A stretch of DNA of 64,000 bases, taken from the NCBI GenBank assembly GCA_042854365.1, contig AP031437.1:1488001-1552000 (forward strand). The letters run 5' to 3'. The notes below the pieces were generated by a model, which was given only the letters and a program-made list of their open reading frames with translations, made no database searches and was not told the DNA's origin. The position numbers and the translations under genes were made by a program. The stretch is from Anaeromassilibacillus sp001305115. GTDB lineage: Bacteria; Bacillota; Clostridia; Oscillospirales; Acutalibacteraceae. This document shows, piece after piece, positions 34,145 to 43,600 of this stretch; the stretch's first letter is position 1; the number at the start of each line of letters is the position of its first letter.

Positions 34145-35908
34145 TTAGCTGACTGCAAACTGGCTATTGTAAAGGTTGGCGTAGAATCCGCCTTTGGCCA
34201 GAAGTGTTTCATGGGTTCCCTGCTCTACAATATGTCCCTGATTCATCACGAGAATCAGGTCTGCCCCCTTGATGGTGGACAGGCGATGCGCCACGATGAA
34301 GCTGGTCCGTCCGCGCATCATGTCCTCAAATGCCGTCTGAATTTTCCATTCGGTACGGGTATCGATGCTGCTGGTCGCCTCGTCGAGGATCAGCATGGGC
34401 GGGTCGACCAACATCACGCGCGCAATGCAGAGCAACTGCCGCTGTCCCTGTGAAAGATTTCCGCCGTCCTCAGAGATCACGGTGTCGTAGCCCTGTGGTA
34501 GACGCATGATGAAGGAGTGCGCGTGCGCTTTTTTAGCGGCCGCGATTACCTCTTCCATGCTGGCATCCTCCCGTCCATAGGAGATGTTTTCCCGAACGGT
34601 CCCAGAAAACAGCCAGCTTTCTTGAAGCACCATTCCATATTGCCGGCGCAGGCTGCTGCGCGTGACCGATTGGATGTTGTGACCATCCACTGTGATCGAT
34701 CCGCGATCCGCATCGTAAAACCGCATCAAGAGATTGATGATCGTCGTTTTTCCGCAACCGGTTGGACCGACAATTGCAATCCGGCTGCCCTTATGCGCAG
34801 CGATATTCATGTCCTCGATCAGTTTCCGTGCGGGATCGTAGGAGAAAAAGAGATGTTCCACCGCTACATCGCCCTCACAGTGCTCCAATACAGCCGCATC
34901 CCGGCTGTCTGGCCGTTCAGAAGCCTCGTCCAGTACGGCAAATAGGCGCTCGGCGGAGGCAAAGGCGGTCTGTATCTGGGTGAGTACGCCGGTCACTTCA
35001 TTAAAGGGTTTTGTGTACTGGTTGGCATAGGAAAGGAAACTGGTGATCTGACCGATGGTCAGTGGCGCCGGCCATCCTGTGATGGCACAGACCGCGCCGA
35101 AGGCCGCTACGGCTGTATACACCATATTGTTGACAAAGCGCGTGCTGGGGTTGCTTAGAGAGGAATAAAACTGCGCTTTGACCCCACAGTTGTAAAGGCG
35201 TCCATTGATCTCTTCAAACTGTTGCTCCGCCCGCTTCTCATAATGGAAGGTCTTTACAGTCTTTTGGCCGCCGATCATCTCCTCGACAAAACCGGACAGC
35301 TCCCCCTGTGTCGCCTGCTGTTCGACGAACTGCCGATGAGTCAACCGCGCAATAAACGCGGCGACAAACAGCGAGAGCGGGGTCACCAATACCACCACAA
35401 CAGTAATGACAGGGCTAATGGTCAGCATAAACAGCAAGGTACCGACGATTGTCACAATCCCTGTAAAAAGCTGCGTGATGCCTTGCAGCAACCCATCGGA
35501 TACTTGATCCACATCGTTGACAATGCGGCTGATGAGGTCGCCGTGTGCATGGCCATCGATGTATTTTAACGGCAGGGTGTTGATTTTCTCGTAGGTCTGA
35601 ATGCGCAGGTCGCGGACCGTCTTGTAACTGACGCGGTTGGTACAATAGGTCATCAGCCATTGGAAAGCTGCACTCACCACGATAGTGACTGCTAAGGTAA
35701 AGAGAATTGGCAGCATGGCGGCAAAATCCACCTGATCCGGACCGATTACGAAATCGACTGCACGCCCAACCAGGATGGGGCCGTAAAGCGTCAGGGATAC
35801 GCTGATGATGGCGCTTACCAACGCCAGAAGGAGAAACGCCGCATGTGGCTTGGCATAACGCAGAAGGCGTTTCAGGACCGAACGATTCATACCCGATTTC
35901 TTCTTCAT
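34145..35908 (-). CDS. ABC exporter half-transporter, canonical Walker B subunit
   Basis: 587 residues: six-helix exporter domain (to about residue 320) and ATPase domain. Walker A GPTGCGKTT, Walker B LILDEATSSID with catalytic Glu, but a degenerate signature LSQGQ in place of LSGGQ. Pairs with the next gene as a heterodimer in the LmrCD/BmrCD pattern. Such pumps export drugs, peptides or lipids; the substrate here is unknown. ATGA overlap with the partner gene gives strict co-translation. Confidence 0.92.
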   Translation of the reverse strand: MKKKSGMNRSVLKRLLRYAKPHAAFLLLALVSAIISVSLTLYGPILVGRAVDFVIGPDQVDFAAMLPILFTLAVTIVVSAAFQWLMTYCTNRVSYKTVRDLRIQTYEKINTLPLKYIDGHAHGDLISRIVNDVDQVSDGLLQGITQLFTGIVTIVGTLLFMLTISPVITVVVVLVTPLSLFVAAFIARLTHRQFVEQQATQGELSGFVEEMIGGQKTVKTFHYEKRAEQQFEEINGRLYNCGVKAQFYSSLSNPSTRFVNNMVYTAVAAFGAVCAITGWPAPLTIGQITSFLSYANQYTKPFNEVTGVLTQIQTAFASAERLFAVLDEASERPDSRDAAVLEHCEGDVAVEHLFFSYDPARKLIEDMNIAAHKGSRIAIVGPTGCGKTTIINLLMRFYDADRGSITVDGHNIQSVTRSSLRRQYGMVLQESWLFSGTVRENISYGREDASMEEVIAAAKKAHAHSFIMRLPQGYDTVISEDGGNLSQGQRQLLCIARVMLVDPPMLILDEATSSIDTRTEWKIQTAFEDMMRGRTSFIVAHRLSTIKGADLILVMNQGHIVEQGTHETLLAKGGFYANLYNSQFAVS

Positions 35909-37656
35909 TTGCGTTCCGCCTCCTCTTTGCTCAGCTGGGACAGACAGATCTCTCGGTAGACTTCACAGCTTTCCATAAGTTGGTCATGGGTACCCAGGCC
36001 CGCCATGGCTCCGTCGTCCAGGACCAGGATGCGGTCTGCCGCCTTCACGGTGCTCACACGCTGTGAGACCATTAGGACGGTCATCCCCCGTGTTTCATCT
36101 TTGAGTGCCCGGCGCAAAGCGGCGTCTGTTGCAAAATCCAATGCACTGGCGCTGTCATCCAAAATGAGAATCTCAGGCCTTCCAGCAAGGGCGCGGGCGA
36201 TGGTGAGGCGTTGCTTCTGCCCGCCGGAGAAGTTTTTACCTCCTTGACTGACAGGGCTGTCTAGGCCCTGCGGAAGGCGGTCCACAAATTCCTTTGCCTG
36301 GGCAATACGCAGGGCATCTTCTAGATCCTGCTCGGTGGCCTGTGCGTTACCCCAGCGCAAATTGCTGGCGATGGTACCGGAAAAGAGCTCTGCTAACTGT
36401 GGAACCATTCCGATCTTACTTCGCAGTTGTGAAAAGGGATATTCCTTTACATCGATCCCCTCTATATAGACGGAACCCTCTGTAACATCGTAAAAACGGG
36501 GAATTAAGCTGACCAGTGTCGATTTGCCAGAACCAGTACCACCGATAATTCCCAGGGTTTCTCCGGCCTTAACCGTAAAGTTCAAATCCTTTACGGCGAA
36601 TTTTTCGCCATCTGTTCCGCCATCGCCGCTGTAGGAGAAGCTTGCGTGAGAAAATGTAATCTTTGGGGCGCCCTCCTTGGTTAGAACAGCTGATTTGGCT
36701 GTTTCGGGAACGGAGGTTTCTGTCTCTAACACCTCATTGACACGCCCCGCAGAAGCAGCTGCTTTGGTAAAAGTCACCACCAGGTTGGCCACCACGATCA
36801 AGGCGAGCAGGGTTTGCGACATGTAATTGACAAAGGCGATTACTTCTCCTTGGGTCATCCCTCCGGAGGTCACGCGCATGCCCCCAAACCAGACAATGGC
36901 AATCACAGCAAAGTTCATAATCAGATATGTGAGTGGATTGAGCAATGCAGAGAGCTTTCCTACCCGGATGGCGGTATCTGTCTGGTCGTTTGCAGCCGCG
37001 CGGAATCGAGATTCTTCGTGCTCCTGTTTGGAAAAAGCGCGGATTACGCGCGCCCCGCTCAGCCCCTCACGGGAGATCAGTGAGATACGGTCGAGTTTTT
37101 TCTGCATGACCCGGAAATATGGGACCGAACGGCTCATCACCAGATAGAGCACCAACCCGATCAGCGGGGTCGCCACTAAAAAGATAATAGCGAGTGGAAA
37201 ATCCAACAACATGGCCATTACAATGGCGCCAATGGCCAGAAATGGCGCACGAATCACCAGGCGGATGAGCATGGCGACTGCGTATTGCAGCTGGTTGACA
37301 TCGTTGGTGATGCGTGTAATCAACGAAGGGGTGCCGAAGCGATCGATCTCTTTGTGGGAGAATGTATTGATGTGGCGGTACATTTCATTGCGCAGGACCG
37401 TGCCGAAACCCTGGGAGGCGATGGAGGCCATTTTTTGGCAGACCAGCGCGCAACACAGACCGACAACCCCTAACAGCAGCATGACGCCTCCCATGCGCCA
37501 AACGTAGTTCACGTCCCCTGTACGGACGCCGTTGTCGATAATCTGTGCAGTGACGATCGGTACGATCAATTCAAAGATGGCTTCCGTCAATTTGAAGACC
37601 GGCCCCAAAATTACTTGAAGCCGGTATTTCTTCAGGAAGCGTGCGAGTTTTCGCAT
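35905..37656 (-). CDS. ABC exporter half-transporter, degenerate Walker B subunit
   Basis: 583 residues: six-helix exporter domain and ATPase domain. Walker A GGTGSGKST and signature FSGGQ are normal, but the residue after Walker B is Asp (LILDDSASALD) instead of Glu. Combined with the partner's LSQGQ, the Asp and the poor signature fall in the same composite site, giving one dead and one active ATP site as in known heterodimeric exporters. First gene of the pair. Confidence 0.92.
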   Translation of the reverse strand: MRKLARFLKKYRLQVILGPVFKLTEAIFELIVPIVTAQIIDNGVRTGDVNYVWRMGGVMLLLGVVGLCCALVCQKMASIASQGFGTVLRNEMYRHINTFSHKEIDRFGTPSLITRITNDVNQLQYAVAMLIRLVIRAPFLAIGAIVMAMLLDFPLAIIFLVATPLIGLVLYLVMSRSVPYFRVMQKKLDRISLISREGLSGARVIRAFSKQEHEESRFRAAANDQTDTAIRVGKLSALLNPLTYLIMNFAVIAIVWFGGMRVTSGGMTQGEVIAFVNYMSQTLLALIVVANLVVTFTKAAASAGRVNEVLETETSVPETAKSAVLTKEGAPKITFSHASFSYSGDGGTDGEKFAVKDLNFTVKAGETLGIIGGTGSGKSTLVSLIPRFYDVTEGSVYIEGIDVKEYPFSQLRSKIGMVPQLAELFSGTIASNLRWGNAQATEQDLEDALRIAQAKEFVDRLPQGLDSPVSQGGKNFSGGQKQRLTIARALAGRPEILILDDSASALDFATDAALRRALKDETRGMTVLMVSQRVSTVKAADRILVLDDGAMAGLGTHDQLMESCEVYREICLSQLSKEEAERK

Positions 37657-38111
37657 AAGACCAAATCCTTTTCTATAACATACCTTTTATTTTACCTCTC
37701 CTGGACAGAAATAGCAATTTTTTTTACCGGTGATCCCCAAGACGTGGAAGTCGTTCCAATACGGTCGCGGAACTTTTTAGACAGAAACATGTAATAGGAA
37801 CACAGAAATCACTCTGACAATTTCTCAAACAGAGCTTTTCGAAAAAGGCGTTCTTTGCAGAGAAAATAAAGGAAGTTTTCTAAGACAAAAAGGATGTATT
37901 TTCTTTGTATGATTTGTCGATTGTATTCTTCTGAAAATATGATAAAATTTAAAATAAGAAAAATGTCAAATATATTCTCCTGAATTTTATTGGAAAGAGG
38001 TCATTTAAAAGAGAATATCGGCATTTTTGAAAAAATACGGGTGTATTTTATCGGCATATTGCTTTAATAAAATGAACGCAAAAATACACCAGTATATGGG
38101 AGGGAATTCCT
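37657..38111. other. Intergenic region upstream of the secreted Cys/His protein
   Basis: 455 bases, very A/T-rich, divergent promoters on both sides. TATCGGCAT occurs twice (38016 and 38049), and GGTGTATTTT (38040-38049) can pair with AAAATACACC (38081-38090) just before the start of the next gene. No gene is supported. Confidence 0.5.
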
Positions 38112-38687
38112 GTGAGAAAGAAATGTACGCCGTGGATTGCGCTTTTGCTGTCCTTCGCCCTGCTCTTTTCGTCATTTCCTATGGCCTTTGCTGCGGCAGA
38201 GCCCTATGTGGAAAGCGATACCACGATCAATTTTACAAAAGCGCAGGGGGACTACTACTGGTTTAAGTTTACGGTACATGGTTCGCATGAGGACCCACAG
38301 ATTGCGGCCGGAAATGGCAGCGTTCTGAAGACCGGCAACTGTAAAAAGCTAAAAAATGCCAACGGCGAAGACGAGTATCGGTTCCAGGTGTGGGCGGTCG
38401 GAAAGCCCGGTGAGGCTTCTGCCATCTATACGACCTTACCTGGTCAAGAGCCTGTCAAACACTGTGTTATTACCGTAGGGGAACCGCTTCCTGCCGCGGC
38501 TGTCGCTCCGGAGCCGCAGACAAGCACGGAGACGTCCGCGTCCAAGCAGGGACATACGATTTACGTCACCAGAACCGGCAAAAAATACCACTACAATAAC
38601 CACTGTAATGGAGGTACTTATTACGAATCCACCCTAGAGCAGGCTTTAGCCCGTGGGTTGGAACCCTGTAAAAAATGTGTTGGATGA
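38112..38687 (+). CDS. Secreted protein with C-terminal Cys/His metal-binding-like motif
   Basis: 191 residues from a GTG start with GGAGGG seven bases upstream. A clear signal peptide (basic RKK, hydrophobic core, cleavage after AFAAA near residue 29). A beta-rich domain of about 90 residues follows, then a Pro/Ala/Ser linker and a C-terminal module TRTGKKYHYNNHC ... GLEPCKKC. The spaced His and Cys residues resemble Ada-like or nuclease-linked metal-binding modules seen at the ends of secreted clostridial proteins. Function unknown. Confidence 0.75.
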   Translation: MRKKCTPWIALLLSFALLFSSFPMAFAAAEPYVESDTTINFTKAQGDYYWFKFTVHGSHEDPQIAAGNGSVLKTGNCKKLKNANGEDEYRFQVWAVGKPGEASAIYTTLPGQEPVKHCVITVGEPLPAAAVAPEPQTSTETSASKQGHTIYVTRTGKKYHYNNHCNGGTYYESTLEQALARGLEPCKKCVG

Positions 38688-38696
38688 CCTCCTCTT

Positions 38697-38754
38697 TTTT
38701 GATACGTAAAACGCCCTCCGGCTTTTTAGCCAGAGGGCGTTTTACGTATCAAAA
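38697..38754 (+). terminator. Very long hairpin terminator
   Basis: 22 perfect base pairs (38697-38718 with 38733-38754) plus three more after a C/A mismatch, around a T5 loop. The inner GC-rich part followed by TTTT acts as the terminator; the stem is unusually long. Confidence 0.8.
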
Positions 38755-38880
38755 GGTTACAAAAAAGCAATAACATGTACCTGGGAATTAAAAAATGACG
38801 TTGGCAGGATGTGCCCCTTTGGAGAACCGTAAATCGGCCATTGGGAACGGAGGAATGCTCCTGTCTGCATCCTCGGCTCT

Positions 38881-39600
38881 TTATGACGATTTGGTTTCCA
38901 GACGGATGGTAAGAGCGATCAATCCCATTCCTACAAGCAGAAAGATGGTCTTTATGCCCCAAACAGAGGCGGGCAGAGCAAATGCAGGGTCCAACGTTTC
39001 AAGGGTCAGTGGATATTCGGAAAACCATGTAGCCCCAAACAACCCCCACTCTGCGGGAAGCGGCAACAGATTGATAGACAACATCACGGGCATCAATACC
39101 AGAATCAGGGCCGGGTGGATATGGCCGGCTGCCATGCCCAGCCCCAGGACAAAGACAAATGCCGGAAGCAGAGAAACCAGAACGGGGATGAGCAGTTCTC
39201 CAATGGAGACAACCGCCCCGAACAGTGTGGCCAAAAAGCCCATCCCCAGTGCACAGACACACACGGCCAACAACAGCCAGGCCGCCCCTACAGCAGCACA
39301 TTTCCCCATGAGATAATTTCCAGCATTCACGGGGGTTGCGTCGGTCAGGGGTTTGACCCGGCGGGCCTCCTTTGAAAAAATCCCCCAGAGAAAAAAGAGC
39401 AGTGCCACGGACAACAGGGGCAAAACCTGTGCCGAATAATAGCCAAAACTCCACGGAGAAAACGGCGCGGTGTGAGCAATGCCTTTGATGACTTCACTGT
39501 TTAGTGTCTGCCATCCGAAATAGAGGCTCACCACCAGAAGGCCCAGGAAAAATTTATTGCATACGGCTCGCCGCAGCTCATATCGAAAGATCTTACGCAA
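38881..39600 (-). CDS. ABC transporter permease subunit
   Basis: 239 residues with about six hydrophobic helices. It starts MRKIFRYELRR like ABC-2 type permeases. The start is TTG at 39600, supported by AGGAGGA eight bases upstream and an 8-base overlap with the gene before. Together with the peptidase-permease fusion and the ATPase it forms a three-gene ABC unit. It is the last gene of the operon. The substrate is unknown. Confidence 0.8.
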   Translation of the reverse strand: MRKIFRYELRRAVCNKFFLGLLVVSLYFGWQTLNSEVIKGIAHTAPFSPWSFGYYSAQVLPLLSVALLFFLWGIFSKEARRVKPLTDATPVNAGNYLMGKCAAVGAAWLLLAVCVCALGMGFLATLFGAVVSIGELLIPVLVSLLPAFVFVLGLGMAAGHIHPALILVLMPVMLSINLLPLPAEWGLFGATWFSEYPLTLETLDPAFALPASVWGIKTIFLLVGMGLIALTIRLETKSS

Positions 39601-41809
39601 GGTTCAAATCCTCCTCTGTCAGAGCGCAGGCGCTCAGAAAGTCTTGATAGGTAAGGTAGGGATAGGTGGGATCAAGTTGCCGGGTAAAGAGCTTGGCGAG
39701 AATGGCATCCATCGCCTCTTCCCCACCGACCAGCTGCTCTGCTTTCAGGATTTTCAGAGGCATTTCACAGTACTGCCGCACCTGAGAGAGGCTGTTGGCA
39801 ATGTCTGCGCGGTACTGCTCCGGCAGCTGCTCCAGATATTCGGGGTGGCGGACATAAAAGTTTTGATAGTAGTCGTCCACCTGCTCTTGCCAGACGTCCA
39901 CATAGTTCTTTTTCGCATAGGCGTCTCCGTACTGTTCCTTCATCATCCGATAGGTGGTGTAGACGGTCAGCCCTTCTGCAGACCAGGGATCAGAGGCGTC
40001 CTGTGAATCGAACATATTTCCAAGCCCCCACCACTGATGGACGATCTCATGGGCGAGAACCTCACTGCCCCCGGCACCCTTAAGCGGGTCTTTCAGGCCT
40101 TGTTCGTTAAAGCTGTCCTCCCCCATCGCGCTGGCGCCATTTGCGGCGTAACCGCCGCCGACCATGCCGATCTCGATCAACTTCATAGAGGAATCCCCGT
40201 AGAAGGAGAGCGGGCCATAGTGCTCGGTGCAATAGTCAAACACCTGCTTTACAACGCTGTCCACATTACATTCCTCCATCACTTGTTTGTGTTTTGCGCT
40301 GTAAAAGAATTCTACATCAATCCCTGCAGCGTCAATGTGATGCGAGATATAGTCTCCGGCGTAAAGGATGATATTCTGACCGCGGTCGATCAATTTCCAA
40401 TGATAGCTGCCGTCTGGATTTTTTCCCATCTGTTCGACCGTTCCCTCTGCAAACAACACCGGCGTCATACCGGCCGGTAGGTCGATCTCCGCTGTAAAGG
40501 GCGGTTGTTCCTCCGTCTCCCAGACAAAGTCCTTTGGCATGGGGGAAAAATCCTGATTGGCCAGATAGATATAATCGCGGCTGATCTCGAGGGCCCCTTG
40601 GGATAATTCCAGCAGGTTCCACTCCTGTGGAAAGCCGCCGTACTCGATGACCAGCTCCATTGTCTCCACTGCGGGAAGATCGACCTCAATCGTTTTGGTA
40701 TTCTGGTCGTCGTCCTCAAGATCCCGGAAGGTTACCGGCACTTCGTTTACAGTTGCCGATTGAACCTGATACCCCGGATTTGTTTGGAAGGAGATGGTCT
40801 GCGGTTCCCCGCTGATGTTATGCAGGGAATATACCGCTGTACCGTAAAAACATCCGGTGGAGAGGTTGGGCCGGGCATCAACGTGAATGGCGTTGGAAAA
40901 TACCGACTCGTTGTATGTGATATTGTAGTAGGAATCCATGTCTATTTCCGCTTTGCTGTGGTCCAAAAACGGCTGATATGTATAGACGGCATAGCCGGAG
41001 AGCAGGGACGTAACCACCAGCAGCGGCAGGTATACCTTGCGGAGGTTCCGAGCGGCAGAGCCGAAGATTCCTTTCCCGTAGCGCCGGACACAGAGAAAGG
41101 ACAGCGCGCAGAGCCCACACAGCAGAAGGAGCCAGAAAAGCCGGTTGTACAGAACGGACCGCAAAAGCCGGACGTTGCCAAAGTCGTCCGACATCGAATT
41201 GACCGCAGGGTTCAGCCAGCGCAACAGCCAGTTTTCCTTCCAGGCGGTCAAACTCAAGAGGGCGAATGCAGCAAACAGAACCAGGGTAAGGTCAAGCCGC
41301 CGCGTGATTTGATAGGCTGAAGCGGTAAAGAGAACTGCGCACAGAGCAGCCGGCAACATAAAGGTCAGGTAACCCGCCACGTACAACCACCCGTGGAACA
41401 CCGAACCGATTTGAGCGGCGGTGAATGGCAACCAGACGGTCAGTGTGAGCGCCTGTGCAGCTACTGCTGCGAGGAGCAATGCGCCGATGCGGCAAAAGCC
41501 CGCCTGTAGAGGGGAAATCATGGCGTCTGTAAGGATGTCCACGTGGGAGCGGTGTCCGCGGCTGCATTCCCAGGCGGTGAGCAGAGCAAAGGCGACAGCG
41601 CTTCCGATTGCGCCAGCCAGGGCGGGGTTCCCCAGGTAAGCTCCTGTCAAAGAGGTGGCATAGGAAGTTGCGGCGGAAGAGGAAAACAAAGGCCGGTAGA
41701 GCCACAGCCCGGCGGCTGGGGATAACACGGAGACAGCGAGCGCCAACCAAGTCAGTCGATCCCGGAACAGCCGTGCTACCTCTACGCGGAAGAGAGACCA
41801 TCCCTTCAT
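39593..41809 (-). CDS. ABC permease fused to an M1-type metallopeptidase domain
   Basis: 738 residues. Residues 1-270 are a six-helix ABC-2-like permease. From about 300 an extracytoplasmic domain begins that ends in a gluzincin peptidase: HEIVH (His587, Glu588, His591) and a third ligand Glu612 in WSAEGLTVY. The spacer between HEXXH and the Glu is 20 residues instead of the usual 18 of M1. GGGYAANGASAMGE resembles the M1 GxMEN-like substrate loop. The catalytic residues are intact, so it probably trims an exported or imported peptide. Overlaps its neighbours by 8 and 4 bases. Confidence 0.88.
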   Translation of the reverse strand: MKGWSLFRVEVARLFRDRLTWLALAVSVLSPAAGLWLYRPLFSSSAATSYATSLTGAYLGNPALAGAIGSAVAFALLTAWECSRGHRSHVDILTDAMISPLQAGFCRIGALLLAAVAAQALTLTVWLPFTAAQIGSVFHGWLYVAGYLTFMLPAALCAVLFTASAYQITRRLDLTLVLFAAFALLSLTAWKENWLLRWLNPAVNSMSDDFGNVRLLRSVLYNRLFWLLLLCGLCALSFLCVRRYGKGIFGSAARNLRKVYLPLLVVTSLLSGYAVYTYQPFLDHSKAEIDMDSYYNITYNESVFSNAIHVDARPNLSTGCFYGTAVYSLHNISGEPQTISFQTNPGYQVQSATVNEVPVTFRDLEDDDQNTKTIEVDLPAVETMELVIEYGGFPQEWNLLELSQGALEISRDYIYLANQDFSPMPKDFVWETEEQPPFTAEIDLPAGMTPVLFAEGTVEQMGKNPDGSYHWKLIDRGQNIILYAGDYISHHIDAAGIDVEFFYSAKHKQVMEECNVDSVVKQVFDYCTEHYGPLSFYGDSSMKLIEIGMVGGGYAANGASAMGEDSFNEQGLKDPLKGAGGSEVLAHEIVHQWWGLGNMFDSQDASDPWSAEGLTVYTTYRMMKEQYGDAYAKKNYVDVWQEQVDDYYQNFYVRHPEYLEQLPEQYRADIANSLSQVRQYCEMPLKILKAEQLVGGEEAMDAILAKLFTRQLDPTYPYLTYQDFLSACALTEEDLNLA

Positions 41810-42672
41810 TGTGCAGCCCCCTCCCCTGCAATCCAGTATAGATAGGCATCCTCCAGGCTGGGTTCGACCGGCTCAGCAAACGGCGGCAGCTTTTCCGCTA
41901 CACCCCGGCATGCAACCCCCTTGGCGGTGTTGACGCGGGAGGTAATCTGCAAATCGTGGTTTGCCAAGCTCTCTTCACTTTCCAGAAATACACCCACGTG
42001 TCCTTGTGCAGAGGCAATAAGCGCTTCCGGCGTCCCTGTGAAGAGAATGGTTCCGTGGTGAATGACAATCAACTGGTTGCATACCGACTGGACATCCTCA
42101 ATGATATGTGTGGATAAAAGTACGATCTTATCTTGCGCAGTTTGGGAGAAAAAGTTGCGGAAATGGATGCGTTCTTCCGGGTCCAGGCCGACGGTGGGTT
42201 CATCGAGAATCAAAAATTCGGGCTCTCCCAGAAGCGCCTGCGCGATGCCAACCCGTTGGCGTTGCCCTCCGGAGAGCGTTCGAATGCGGGCCTTGCGCTT
42301 TTCCGTCAGGTTGGCTGCTTCCATTGCCCGGTCAATGGCTGCCCGGCTGTTTCGGAGCCCTTTTAATGCCGCCATATAGTCGAGAAATTGCCAAACGGTT
42401 AGCTCGTCATACAGGCCGAAGGACTGCGGGAGATAGCCAAGTTTGGCTTTTAATGCTTTTTCACACCGGTGAAGAGGCGTCCCATCCACTGAAATATTCC
42501 CGCTGGTGGGCAGCAAGCCCGCCACCAAGAGTTTCATTAGGGTGGATTTTCCCGCGCCGTTCGGTCCTAACAGACCGATCAAATTGGGGCTTTCCAGTGT
42601 GAGGTTTACATCCCGCAGGGCCTGCTTCCCTGTATGGTAGGTCATGTTCAGTTGTTCAATGGAAATCCGCAT
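41806..42672 (-). CDS. ABC transporter ATP-binding protein
   Basis: About 288 residues. Walker A GPNGAGKST, signature LSGGQRQRVGIAQAL, Walker B FLILDEPTVGLDPEE. A C-terminal extension of about 60 residues (from ITSRVNTAK) is typical of ABC-2 ATPases. It powers the two permeases encoded just downstream, overlapping the first by ATGA. ATG 42672 is chosen for homology and for AAAGGATGG upstream; the frame is open to 42774 without support. Confidence 0.92.
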   Translation of the reverse strand: MRISIEQLNMTYHTGKQALRDVNLTLESPNLIGLLGPNGAGKSTLMKLLVAGLLPTSGNISVDGTPLHRCEKALKAKLGYLPQSFGLYDELTVWQFLDYMAALKGLRNSRAAIDRAMEAANLTEKRKARIRTLSGGQRQRVGIAQALLGEPEFLILDEPTVGLDPEERIHFRNFFSQTAQDKIVLLSTHIIEDVQSVCNQLIVIHHGTILFTGTPEALIASAQGHVGVFLESEESLANHDLQITSRVNTAKGVACRGVAEKLPPFAEPVEPSLEDAYLYWIAGEGAAQ

Positions 42673-43020
42673 GAAGGGTACCATCCTTTCCAAATTTGGG
42701 ATGCCTATATCATATAAAATCCATTTGGAGCCGCTGTGCAGATTTTTTGTAGATTTTGTGGAGAATTTGCCCATGCGCGAGCCAGTATCGCGGAAAATAC
42801 TGTGGGAATGGAACCCAAGAGAAAAGAGGGTATACCAAAAGCCATGAAAGGACGGAAGGGTCCCCTCGTTTTTGAAATAAAGACTCTGAAAATAAGAATA
42901 TTGCAGAGACTATCATTGCAAAACAGAGAAACGGACCTATTGGCACGGTAAACCTGGTATGGATGCCAAATTATACAAAGTTTGTGAATATGAAAACTAT
43001 ATAAAAGCAATTACTTTTTC
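42673..43020. other. Intergenic region between the ABC operon and the SLOG pseudogene
   Basis: About 350 bases. It contains the hairpin repeat copy at 42826-42873 but no supported gene. Confidence 0.45.
42826..42873 (+). repeat. Hairpin repeat copy C
   Basis: GAGGGTATACCAAAAGCCAT... to GGGTCCCCTC with T5. About 35 of 42 positions match the terminator at 20579. No plus-strand gene ends near it, so here it is an isolated copy. Confidence 0.7.
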
Positions 43021-43483
43021 TCAAAAATCATTGTGTGGCAAGGCCGTCACCCGGATGAAACCTTTCCCTTCCTCTTCCTTGCATATTCCAGAAGATCTCT
43101 TGCGTTGCTGGCAGGGCGCCACGCATAGGCAATGAGAAAATCGGTATGATCGACCATATACCGATTTGCCCGGACAATAGCAACCTTGCGGGTACCTTTC
43201 CATGCCCGGAGGATAATAGGTACTGTCAAACCCATCTGGTACAGGAATAGGACGTTCTGCCGGATGGTAGGGCAACAATAAGGTAAGTTCAACTTCTGGA
43301 TGGCTTTGTTTTGTGGTTTTTACAGCTTTTGCCACAAGACTGTCAAAATTGCCGTAACGACCAACCATAAATTCGGTGACACCGTAGCGGGTTGTATGTT
43401 CCTCGATGGCAGCATACAGTGCTGGATAGATTTTTTCGGAGGCTTTTTCTATGGCCTATCAAGAAACAGCTTTTCTGACTCAT
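43021..43483 (-). pseudogene. SLOG-domain protein (DUF1273/YpsA-like), frameshifted
   Basis: Pieces of one protein lie in three frames: SQKSCFLIGHR at the start, ASEKIYPALYAAIEEHTTRY and MVGRYGNFDSLVAKAV next, then RKVAIVRANRYMVDHTDFLI and RDLLEYARKR, then KGFIRVTALPHND at the end. Frame changes are needed in an A5 run (plus-strand T5 at 43444-43448), near 43195 and near 43060-43070. SLOG proteins bind nucleotide-derived ligands. Divergent from the XRE gene at 43601. Three breaks make it a pseudogene unless the base calls are wrong. Confidence 0.82.
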
Positions 43484-43600
43484 CGTAAGCATCCTCTCAG
43501 TGCTTGTATATATCGTTAAAATCATACGATTAAAGTGATTAAAAGGCAACGACAAACAAAAGTATAATTTACGAAGAACACAAATAAAGGGGTGATGCAG

